This document shows, one piece after another, positions 7,103 to 14,586 of a DNA stretch of 64,000 bases. The notes under the pieces are model-generated. The model ran no database searches. It saw only the letters and a list, made by a program, of their open reading frames with translations, and was not told where the DNA came from. A program made the translations under genes and the position numbers. Within the stretch, counting starts at the first letter, position 1; each line of letters starts with the position of its first letter. Source of the stretch: Micromonospora cabrerizensis (lineage in GTDB: Bacteria; Actinomycetota; Actinomycetes; Mycobacteriales; Micromonosporaceae); NCBI RefSeq assembly GCF_022230955.1, contig NZ_JAKKFI010000077.1, positions 1-64,000 of the forward strand. The letters are read 5' to 3'.

Positions 7103-8661
7103 GCCGCGTCCCCTTCCAGGATGTCGGTGGCCGGGTTGCAGTAGTCCGCCTCGTGCGCGGCGACCCCGGCGAGGCCCTTGCCCCGGTCCGCGGGCCGCTT
7201 CATGATCCCGAACGTGCCCTCGGCGATCGCGGTGAGCAACGTCTGCTCGCCGATGCGCCCCAGCAGGTCCAGTGCCTCACCGAGAACCTGGTTGGCGCGT
7301 CGGCGGATGAACCCGTCCGGCGCCGGCACGAAGTCCTCGTGCAGCCCACCGGCGGCGCCCAGCACGTATCGCACGTTCTGCAACGCGATGTCCCGGTCGG
7401 ACAACCACGGCGTGACCACCGCCTCGGTCATCATCCCCACCAGCAGGATGCCCTGACCGGTCAGCGCGCCCGCCAGGTTGAAGAACCCGTCGAGCAGGTT
7501 GCCCCGGAACACGTCCCCGGTCATGTGCTTCGTCGGCGGCATCCACTTCAGCGGCGCGTCGGGGAACAACTCCCGGGCCAGCAGGGCGTGCGCCAGCTCC
7601 AACCGGAACGACTCCGGCACCTCCGGGTTGATCTCGAACGCGTGCCCCAGCCCCAACTGCCAGTCCGCCAGTCCCGCCTCGTGCGCGAAGAACTCGTTGA
7701 GCAGCTGCGACACCGTCACCGTGTGCGCCTCGTCCACCGCGTCGGCGGTGGTCAGGTAGTTGTCCTCACCGGTGTTGATGATGATCCCGGCGCGGGCGTG
7801 CACCTGCCGGGAGAACCGCTGGTCGACGAACGTGCGCACCGGGTTGATGTCGCGGAACAGGATCCCGTACATCGAGTCGTTGAGCATCATGTCGAGCCGT
7901 TCCAGGCCCGCCAGGGTCGCCATCTCCGGCATACACAACCCGGACGCGTAGTTGGTCAACCGCACGTAGCGGCCCACCTCCTTCGACGACTCGTCCAGGG
8001 CCGCGCGCATCAGCCGGAAGTTCTCCTGCGTGGCGTACGTGCCGGCGAACCCCTCCCGGGTCGCGCCCTCGGGCACGTAGTCCAGCAGCGACTGCCCGGT
8101 GGAGCGGATCACCGCGATCACGTCCGCGCCCGCCCGGGCGGCGGCCTGCGCCTGCGGGATGTCCTCGTAGATGTCCCCGGTGGCCACGATCAGGTAGATC
8201 CACGGCCGCTGCTTCGGGTCACCGTGGCGCTTGATGAGCCGGTCCCGCTCGGCGCGCCGCCGGTCGATACGCCGGACACCCGCGCCGACGGCCCTGCGCG
8301 CCGCCGTCCGGGCGGCCGTCGCGGCCCGACCGGTGGGCAGCGTGAACCGCACCGACCCGGCCGCGGCCTTCTGCGCCAGCAACGTCACGTCGGTGATGCC
8401 CTCACGGGCCAGGGCGTCGAACACCGGCACCGCGACCCCGTGACCCAACCCGACGTCCGCGGCGACAGCGTCGACGAGCCGGTTCACCCACGGAATGCCG
8501 TCCGGGTCGGCGCCGGCCACCCCGGCCAGCCGCAGCACCGCCCGCTCCACCGACACGGTGGTGTGGCTGCGCGCCAGGTCCACCACCGGCTGCCCGGCGC
8601 GGCGCGCCAACTCCCGCGCCCGCGCCACCAACACCGGGTCAAGATCAAGCTTGCCGGTCAC
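7099..8661 (-). CDS. kamD: Lysine 5,6-aminomutase alpha subunit KamD
   Basis: 520 residues, normal for the large TIM-barrel subunit that binds substrate and, with KamE, PLP and adenosylcobalamin. Characteristic stretches are the ATGDIYEDIPQA and YVPEGATREGFAGTYATQENFRLMR regions, the NYASGLCMPEM segment, and EVPESFRLELAHALL, all typical of KamD/OraE-type proteins. Start is GTG at 8661. About 100 bp separate it from the amidohydrolase upstream, the only loose junction of the operon, so an internal promoter is possible. Both aminomutase subunits look intact. Confidence 0.96.
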   Translation of the reverse strand: MTGKLDLDPVLVARARELARRAGQPVVDLARSHTTVSVERAVLRLAGVAGADPDGIPWVNRLVDAVAADVGLGHGVAVPVFDALAREGITDVTLLAQKAAAGSVRFTLPTGRAATAARTAARRAVGAGVRRIDRRRAERDRLIKRHGDPKQRPWIYLIVATGDIYEDIPQAQAAARAGADVIAVIRSTGQSLLDYVPEGATREGFAGTYATQENFRLMRAALDESSKEVGRYVRLTNYASGLCMPEMATLAGLERLDMMLNDSMYGILFRDINPVRTFVDQRFSRQVHARAGIIINTGEDNYLTTADAVDEAHTVTVSQLLNEFFAHEAGLADWQLGLGHAFEINPEVPESFRLELAHALLARELFPDAPLKWMPPTKHMTGDVFRGNLLDGFFNLAGALTGQGILLVGMMTEAVVTPWLSDRDIALQNVRYVLGAAGGLHEDFVPAPDGFIRRRANQVLGEALDLLGRIGEQTLLTAIAEGTFGIMKRPADRGKGLAGVAAHEADYCNPATDILEGDAA

Positions 8662-8764
8662 GCCGTCGCCCCCGCCACATCCGTCAACCGCTCACTCACG
8701 TCACCGCTTCGCGTCGGCGCGAGCGCCCCGCTGCTGTGCCTACCGGTTCGCTCGCTCTGCTCGC

Positions 8765-10330
8765 TCACGACGACCCTTCCTCGTAGATGACCTCACCGCG
8801 CAGCACCAGCCGCCGGCACACCGGCAACGGCGTCGGGTCGCCCGGACCCCGCTGCTCCGGGTCCTCGGCGAGCAGCACCGGCAGGCCCCGCTCCACCCCC
8901 GCCGGCGTCGACCACACCGCGAACGTCGCCGGCGCACCCAACGCGAGGACCCCCTCGACGTCCAGGTGCACCGCCCGCCACCCACCACGGGTGTGCGCGG
9001 CGAACGCCGAACGCACACTCATCCGCTGCGCCGGGTTGTGGTGCGCCGCCGCCGCCCGCACCGACCCCCACGGGTCCAGCGGCGTCACCGGCGAGTCCGA
9101 CCCGAACGCCAACGCCACACCCACCGAGTGCATCGCACCCATCGGGTTGGACTCCAACGACCGGTCCAGACCCAGCCGCGCCTCGTACATCCGGCCCGCG
9201 CCACCCCACAGCCGGTCGAACGCCGGCTGCATGCTCGCCACCACCCCGTACTCCACGAACCGCGCGATCAACCGCTTGTTCATGATCTCGGCGTGCTCGA
9301 TGCGGTGCCGGGCCGCCCGCAGCCGCTCCACGCCCAACGTCGCCGCCGCCGCCGCGAAACCGTCCAGGACGGTGCCGATCGCCGCGTCACCGATCGCGTG
9401 GAAGCCACCCTGCATACCGTGCGCCGCGCAGTCCAGCAGGTGATCACGCACCTGCTCGGCCGTCAGGTACCCGTGCCCGCAGTCGTCACCGTCGCCGTAG
9501 GGCTGCGACACGTGCGCCGTACGTGAACCCAACGCCCCGTCGGCGAACAGGTCACCTCCGGCGCCCACCGCACCCAGCTCCCGGGCCCGTGCGGCGCCAC
9601 CCAGCTCACCCCAGTACCCGTACACCTCCGGCAACCCCGCACCGGAGATGCCCAGCAACCCGGTGAAGTCCTCCTCGTCGGAGATGTCCGGCCCGCCGCA
9701 CTCGTGCACCGCCGCGATCCCCAGCGACGCCGCGTGCCCGAGAGCGACCCGCTGCGCGGCGACCCGCTGCGCCCGACTCACCGACGCCTGCGCCGCCGCC
9801 CGCACCACGTGGTGCGCGTCGCGCCGCAACCACCCCGACGCGTCGTACCCGGGCGCGCTGGTCACCTGCGGGCACGCCGCCAGCAACGCCGACGACACCA
9901 ACGCCGAGTGCAGCGACGCCTGCGACACGTACACCCGCCGGCCCCCGGCCGCCCGGTCCAACGCCGCCGCGTCCGGCAACGTCGGATCCGACCAACCCGA
10001 CTCGTCCCAACCGTGGCCCAACAGCACCGCGTCCGCCGGCAGGCCCGCCGCGAACCCGGCCACCGCGTCGAGCAGCTGCGCCGCCGAGCGCACCCCGGAC
10101 AACTCCAGCCCGGCCAACGCCAACCCCGTGTCCGTGGCGTGCACGTGCGCGTCGACGAACGCCGGCGTCACCAACGCCCCATCCAGGTCCACCACCCGGT
10201 CGGCCGGCGGCGCGTCACCGTCGGTCCCCAACCAGGCGATCCGCCCACCGGACACCAGCAGCGCGGTGGCGCTCGGGTCGGCGGGGCAGTGCAGCACGCC
10301 GCCGCGGTACAACGTCGAGGGGTTCGTCAT
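8765..10330 (-). CDS. YtcJ/AepA-like metal-dependent amidohydrolase
   Basis: 521 residues. A TIM-barrel amidohydrolase of the YtcJ group. Metal-binding motifs are seen in order: VDAHVHATD (H62, H64), GFHAIGDAAIG, RHRIEHAEI and the catalytic-Asp region FGSDSPVTPLDP; the N- and C-terminal beta-sandwich pieces flank the barrel. No signal peptide, so cytosolic. Substrates of YtcJ proteins are poorly known (N-acyl amines, formamides, lactams). It starts 4 bp after the kdd stop, with GAGG before the ATG, so it is co-transcribed with the lysine genes although no such step exists in the textbook pathway. A role on an N-acylated or cyclised diamino intermediate is inference. Confidence 0.85.
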   Translation of the reverse strand: MTNPSTLYRGGVLHCPADPSATALLVSGGRIAWLGTDGDAPPADRVVDLDGALVTPAFVDAHVHATDTGLALAGLELSGVRSAAQLLDAVAGFAAGLPADAVLLGHGWDESGWSDPTLPDAAALDRAAGGRRVYVSQASLHSALVSSALLAACPQVTSAPGYDASGWLRRDAHHVVRAAAQASVSRAQRVAAQRVALGHAASLGIAAVHECGGPDISDEEDFTGLLGISGAGLPEVYGYWGELGGAARARELGAVGAGGDLFADGALGSRTAHVSQPYGDGDDCGHGYLTAEQVRDHLLDCAAHGMQGGFHAIGDAAIGTVLDGFAAAAATLGVERLRAARHRIEHAEIMNKRLIARFVEYGVVASMQPAFDRLWGGAGRMYEARLGLDRSLESNPMGAMHSVGVALAFGSDSPVTPLDPWGSVRAAAAHHNPAQRMSVRSAFAAHTRGGWRAVHLDVEGVLALGAPATFAVWSTPAGVERGLPVLLAEDPEQRGPGDPTPLPVCRRLVLRGEVIYEEGSS

Positions 10331-10334
10331 GACC

Positions 10335-11396
10335 TCAGTCTGCCGCGACCCGCGCCGTGAACAGCTGACGCACCCCCGGCTCGGACCGCAGCAACCCCAA
10401 CGCCAGCTCGGCGTGCCCCGGCACGTACCCGTTGCCCACCAGCATCGTCACGTCCGCCGCCAGCCCCTCGGCGCCCAACGCCGCCGCGGAGAAGCTCGTC
10501 GCCATCGAGAAGAAGATCACCGTGCCGCCGTCCGCGGTGGCCAGCACCGCGCCGTGCTCACAGCCGGGCACGTCGACGCACACCACCGTGACGTCCGCCG
10601 GCGCCCCCAGGGCGGTGGTCACCGCCGTGGACAACCCCACCGGGTCCCGCGCGTCGGCCAACGCCACCACCGAGGCCAGGCCTGCGGCCGTCAGCGCGTC
10701 GCGCTCCGCCGCTACCGGCACCACCCCGACGGTACGCGCGGCGCCCACCCGCCTCGCCGCCGCGAGGGACAGCGACCCGCTCTTGCCCGCCCCACCGATC
10801 ACCGCGACCCGCACCGGCGTCGGGTCGCCGACGCGACGACGGTCCTCCACGTAGCGCGACACCACCCGCGCGGTCAGCGCGGGCGCCCCGCACACGTCCA
10901 GCACCGCCAGGGACAACTGCGGGTCCTCGTCGTCGGGCAGCACCGCGGCGATGGACCGGGCGAACAGGATCGCCCACCCGTCACAGGGCACCTGCTCGCT
11001 GCGCCCGTCCCACCGGGCCAACCCGTCGGTCACCACCAGCGGGGTCAACGTCAACGACACCAGGGTCGCGACCCGCTCGCCCGCCCGCAGCCCCAGCGGG
11101 GAACGCCGCCCCGCCTCCTCGACCGTGCCGATCAGCATGCCGCCGGACCCGGTCACCGGGTTCTGCATCTTGCCCCGGGTCCTGATGATCTCCAGCACCT
11201 CGGCGCGGACCGCGTCGCCGTCGCCGCCGTGCTTCTCCGACAACTGCCGGAAGCTCGCCGCGTCCAGGTTGAGCCGCTGCACCCGGATCCGCACCTCATT
11301 CGGCGCGATCGCCGCCGACGCGTCCAGGCGCCAGGCCGCCTGCGGCAGCACCCCCGCCGGTTGCACGACGCGGTGCAGTCCCACCGGTGACGTCAC
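10335..11396 (-). CDS. kdd: L-erythro-3,5-diaminohexanoate dehydrogenase Kdd
   Basis: 353 residues. Kdd oxidatively deaminates 3,5-diaminohexanoate to 5-amino-3-oxohexanoate with NAD(P)+, the step after the second aminomutase. The N-terminal part contains VRIRVQRLNLDAASF and GKMQNPVTGSGGML; a Rossmann dinucleotide loop VIGGAGKSGSLSLAAA lies near residue 200. The GTG at 11396 is preferred because GGGGAGG lies six bases upstream; a longer frame starting at 11435 lacks such a site. First gene of the kam operon, transcribed divergently from kamA across 141 bp. Length and sequence match the Kdd family rather than ordinary medium-chain dehydrogenases. Confidence 0.93.
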   Translation of the reverse strand: MTSPVGLHRVVQPAGVLPQAAWRLDASAAIAPNEVRIRVQRLNLDAASFRQLSEKHGGDGDAVRAEVLEIIRTRGKMQNPVTGSGGMLIGTVEEAGRRSPLGLRAGERVATLVSLTLTPLVVTDGLARWDGRSEQVPCDGWAILFARSIAAVLPDDEDPQLSLAVLDVCGAPALTARVVSRYVEDRRRVGDPTPVRVAVIGGAGKSGSLSLAAARRVGAARTVGVVPVAAERDALTAAGLASVVALADARDPVGLSTAVTTALGAPADVTVVCVDVPGCEHGAVLATADGGTVIFFSMATSFSAAALGAEGLAADVTMLVGNGYVPGHAELALGLLRSEPGVRQLFTARVAAD

Positions 11397-11475
11397 GCCG
11401 ACCTCCCCTGTCCAGCCGCTCGAAGCCCCGGTCAAGGCTCGCGTAACGGGAAAACTTACGGCAGACTAGTTTCTG

Positions 11476-11494
11476 TACCGAATATTTTCCAGTA
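11476..11494. promoter_or_regulatory. AT-rich dyad in the kdd-kamA divergent promoter, Lrp-like
   Basis: TACCGAATATTTTCCAGTA is an imperfect dyad (6 of 9 pairs) in the only AT-rich patch of the locus. Its core matches 12 of 15 positions of the E. coli Lrp consensus YAGHAWATTWTDCTR. A regulator of both operons could bind here; the family is a guess. Confidence 0.4.
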
Positions 11495-11537
11495 GCCTTC
11501 GGGCCTTGATGATCAGCCGCAACACCGAGGAGGGGCC

Positions 11538-12944
11538 GTGACCCAGACCCAACCGGTTGAGAGCATCCCTCAACCCCGTCACGCCCCGGTCGCCGTACCG
11601 ACCGCCGGGCAGCCCTACGAATACCACCGCCGCCCCCTGGTCGAACCCGACTGGACCCGGTTCCCCGGCTGGCGCCACGTCACCCGCGACCAGTGGGAAT
11701 CCGCCCAGTGGCAGCGCGTCAACTGCGTCAAGAACACCAAGCAGCTGCGCGCCGTCTTCGGCGACCTCATCGACGACACCTTCTACGCCGACCTCGAAGC
11801 CGACCAGTCGGCCCTGGCCACCATGTCGATGCTGGTGCCACCACAAATGATCAACACGATGGTGCCGTTCGCGCCCCTCACCACCGAGGCGCTGCTGGCC
11901 GACCCCATCCGCCGCTACATGATCCCCGTCGCCTCCGACCGCCGCACCGACTGGCCGTCACACCCCTACGCCAGCCGCGACAGCCTCCACGAGCACGACA
12001 TGTGGGTCGCCGAAGGCCTCACCCACCGCTACCCCACCAAGGTCCTCGCCGAGCTGCTCTCCACCTGCCCCCAGTACTGCGGGCACTGCACCCGGATGGA
12101 CCTCGTCGGCAACTCCACCCCCGCCGTCGACAAACTCAAACTCACCCTCAAGCCCGTCGACCGCTACGACGCCCACATCGCGTACCTCAAGGCCCACCCC
12201 GGCGTCCGCGACGTCGTCGTCTCCGGCGGCGACGTCGCCAACGTCCCCTGGCGCAACCTCGAGTCGTACCTCATGCGCCTGCTGGAACTGGAAACCGTCC
12301 GCGACATTCGGCTCGCCACCAAGGCCCTCATGGGCCTCCCCCAGCACTGGCTGCAGCCCGACGTCGTCCAGGGCCTCGAACGCGTCGCCCGCACCGCCGC
12401 CCGCCGAGGCGTCAACCTCGCCATCCACACCCACGTCAACCACGCCCAGTCGCTCACCCCACTGGTCGCCAAGGCCGCCCAGACCGCCCTCGACGTCGGC
12501 GTCCGCGACGTCCGCAACCAGGGCGTGCTCATGCGCGGCGTCAACGCCACCACCCCCGAGCTGCTCGACCTCTGCTTCGCGCTCCAGGGCGAAGCCGGGA
12601 TCCTGCCGTACTACTTCTACATGTGCGACATGATCCCCAACGCCGAACACTGGCGGGTCCCCGTCTGGCACGCCCAGCAGCTCCAGCACGACATCATGGG
12701 CTACCTGCCCGGCTACGCCACCCCGCGGATCGTCTGCGACGTGCCCTTCGTCGGCAAGCGCTGGGTGCACATGCTCACCGACTACGACCGCGAACGCGGC
12801 ATCTCCTACTGGACCAAGAACTACCGCACCTCCATCGAGTCCGCCGACCTGGAGGCGCTCAACAAGCGCTACGCCTACTACGACCCGATCGACACCCTGC
12901 CCGCCGGCGGCCAGCAGTGGTGGAACGACCACCGCGACGACTGA
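11538..12944 (+). CDS. kamA: Lysine 2,3-aminomutase family radical SAM enzyme (KamA)
   Basis: 468 residues. KamA uses S-adenosylmethionine, a [4Fe-4S] cluster and PLP to turn L-lysine into L-beta-lysine. The cluster-binding CxxxCxxC is CPQYCGHC at residues 177-184. Two acidic residues that hold the substrate epsilon-amine in the clostridial enzyme appear conserved (D364 in CDMIP; D401 in VCDVPF), and the PLP lysine is probably K407. Odd: the usual PGGGGK motif reads PFVGK, one residue shorter. No signal or membrane segment. GAGGAGGGG precedes the GTG at 11538. It is divergent from kdd, so lysine catabolism is split into two facing units. A related aminomutase substrate (ornithine) cannot be excluded. 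Confidence 0.88.
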   Translation: MTQTQPVESIPQPRHAPVAVPTAGQPYEYHRRPLVEPDWTRFPGWRHVTRDQWESAQWQRVNCVKNTKQLRAVFGDLIDDTFYADLEADQSALATMSMLVPPQMINTMVPFAPLTTEALLADPIRRYMIPVASDRRTDWPSHPYASRDSLHEHDMWVAEGLTHRYPTKVLAELLSTCPQYCGHCTRMDLVGNSTPAVDKLKLTLKPVDRYDAHIAYLKAHPGVRDVVVSGGDVANVPWRNLESYLMRLLELETVRDIRLATKALMGLPQHWLQPDVVQGLERVARTAARRGVNLAIHTHVNHAQSLTPLVAKAAQTALDVGVRDVRNQGVLMRGVNATTPELLDLCFALQGEAGILPYYFYMCDMIPNAEHWRVPVWHAQQLQHDIMGYLPGYATPRIVCDVPFVGKRWVHMLTDYDRERGISYWTKNYRTSIESADLEALNKRYAYYDPIDTLPAGGQQWWNDHRDD

Positions 12945-12951
12945 CAACCCA

Positions 12952-13515
12952 TCACACGCGGATCCCGGCGAGGACGAGATCGGCGAGCCTGCCGATCACC
13001 TGCGCGCTCGTCCTCGCCGGCAACCGCCGCAGCGACGCGATGGCCAGCAGACCGGCCCGAACATCGTCCACGCCCACACCAGCACGCAGCACACCCGCGG
13101 CCCGTGCGCGGGCGACCAGCACGTTCAACGCCTGAGCGTGCTCCCGCCGTTCGGCACCAAAGGCGGCACCCACCTCCCCGGAACCCAACAGGGCCTCGTT
13201 GAGCGCCTGGTCGCGGACCTGCCGATCGGCGAACTCAAGGACCGTGCCGGACAGCGCCCGCCACGGGTCGGGATCATCGAGAGCACGACGCATCTGCACA
13301 CCACAGGCCTCGACCCGCTCCGCGAGGACCGTCGTGACCAACTCCGCGCGGGTCGGGAAATGCCGGTACAGGGTCGCCACCCCGATCCCCGCCCGCCGGG
13401 CCACCTCCCGCATGGGCGCCTCGAGCCCCCCGACGGCGAACGTCTCCCGCGCCGCCGCCAGCACCCGCTCACGATTGGACCGGGCATCGGCGCGCTGCTT
13501 CTGAGGCAACGTCAA
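12952..13515 (-). CDS. TetR family transcriptional regulator
   Basis: 187 residues with the N-terminal TetR helix-turn-helix: residues about 14-60 include RVLAAARETFAVGG, REVARRAGIGVATLYRHFPTRAEL. The C-terminal ligand domain is unspecific. The start is a TTG at 13515 preceded by AAGGGG. It is divergent from the quinone-oxidoreductase-like gene and shares a 98-bp promoter region holding an imperfect palindrome, so it most likely represses that gene and itself. Its end lies only 7 bp from the kamA stop, and its last codons carry nested inverted repeats that may terminate kamA transcription. A role in controlling kam is possible but not indicated. Confidence 0.9.
   Translation of the reverse strand: MTLPQKQRADARSNRERVLAAARETFAVGGLEAPMREVARRAGIGVATLYRHFPTRAELVTTVLAERVEACGVQMRRALDDPDPWRALSGTVLEFADRQVRDQALNEALLGSGEVGAAFGAERREHAQALNVLVARARAAGVLRAGVGVDDVRAGLLAIASLRRLPARTSAQVIGRLADLVLAGIRV
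12965..13020. terminator. Nested inverted repeats inside the 3' end of the TetR gene, likely kamA terminator
   Basis: CCGGCGAGGACGAG (12965-12978) pairs exactly with 13007-13020, enclosing a second hairpin ATCGGC-GAGCCT-GCCGAT (12979-12996). Only 7 bp separate the convergent stops, so the terminator of kamA apparently overlaps TetR coding sequence. Confidence 0.6.
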
Positions 13516-13545
13516 CCCACCCCCTTCTCACTTGACCCCCATAAC

Positions 13546-13559
13546 GGAACAGCTGCTCC
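13546..13559. promoter_or_regulatory. Candidate TetR operator
   Basis: GGAACAGCTGCTCC is a 14-bp near-palindrome (6 of 7 pairs) centred on CAGCTG; a second pairing CGGAAC...GTTCCG overlaps it. Located between the divergent TetR and oxidoreductase genes. Confidence 0.45.
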
Positions 13560-13613
13560 GGTTCCGGCCTACGGTACGGCTACGACCACGTCACCGAGGC
13601 AGAGGAGCCGCTG

Positions 13614-14558
13614 ATGTTCGCAGTGCAGTTCGACCGGTTCGGCGGTCCCGACGTACTTCACCTCACCACCACCGACGCCCCACGACCAGCAGCCGGCCAG
13701 ATCCGGATCCGTGTCCAGGCCGCCGGCGTCTCCCCGGTCGACGTCGGACTCCGCGCCGGCCGCACACCGATGAGCGCGAAGCTGCCACTCCCGCACATCC
13801 CCGGCGTCGACGCCGCCGGAATCGTCGACGAGATCGGCGACGACGTCGACGGCGTCACCATCGGCGACCACGTCTTCGGCATCGTCGACCTGACACAACT
13901 CGGCGGAGCAACCGCACAGTTCGCGGTACTGCAGCTCTGGGCACGCAAGCCCCCGACCATGCCATGGGCCCAAGCCGGTGCGGCGGGCTCCAGCATCGAG
14001 ACGGCCACCCGCGCCCTCGACCTACTGGACCCGCAACCCGGCACGACCCTCCTCGTCGACGGCGCCGCCGGCGGCGTCGGAAGCATCGCCATCCAACTCG
14101 CCGCAGCCCGCGGCATCCGGGTCATCGGCACCGCCCGCGCCGACAACCACGACTTCCTCCGCCAGCTCGGGGCCACACCCGTCACCTACGGGCCCGGCCT
14201 CACAGACCGGCTCAACGCCCTGGACCTACCCCGGGTGGACCGCGCACTCGACGTCGCCGGCGCCGGCACCCTCACCGAACTGCTCCACCTCACCGGCAGC
14301 CCGACGGCGGTGGTGAGCCTGGCCGACTTCACCGCCCCCACGCACGGCGTCCGCCTGTCCATGGGCCAACTGGCCGGTGAGCCCGACGGCCGGCACGGCC
14401 TGAACGCCGCCGCCACACTGTTCACCGAAGGCCGGTTCACGGTACCGATCGAGGCAGCCTTCCCCATTCAGAAGGCGACCGACGCACACGAGACGGCCGA
14501 GCGCGGATCCCGCCGCGGCAAGATCGTCATGACCGTCGACGACGCGCAAGGAATCTGA
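13614..14558 (+). CDS. Zinc-free medium-chain dehydrogenase, quinone oxidoreductase-like
   Basis: 314 residues. NADPH-dependent MDR protein of the quinone oxidoreductase/enoyl reductase group: GroES-like N-terminal domain (HIPGVDAAGIVDEIGDDV), then a Rossmann domain with VDGAAGGVGSIAIQLAA around residue 146. Catalytic zinc cysteines are absent. Such enzymes reduce quinones or activated alkenes, often as detoxification under a divergent TetR repressor, exactly the arrangement here. The start ATG at 13614 has GAGGAG upstream. The physiological substrate is unknown. Confidence 0.87.
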   Translation: MFAVQFDRFGGPDVLHLTTTDAPRPAAGQIRIRVQAAGVSPVDVGLRAGRTPMSAKLPLPHIPGVDAAGIVDEIGDDVDGVTIGDHVFGIVDLTQLGGATAQFAVLQLWARKPPTMPWAQAGAAGSSIETATRALDLLDPQPGTTLLVDGAAGGVGSIAIQLAAARGIRVIGTARADNHDFLRQLGATPVTYGPGLTDRLNALDLPRVDRALDVAGAGTLTELLHLTGSPTAVVSLADFTAPTHGVRLSMGQLAGEPDGRHGLNAAATLFTEGRFTVPIEAAFPIQKATDAHETAERGSRRGKIVMTVDDAQGI

Positions 14559-14586
14559 CCAACCTCGGCCCGACCACGCGCGCCGG

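Noticed and set aside
14559..14586. Gap between the oxidoreductase and deacetylase genes checked for a terminator
   Set aside because: No inverted repeat of useful length was found in these 28 bp.
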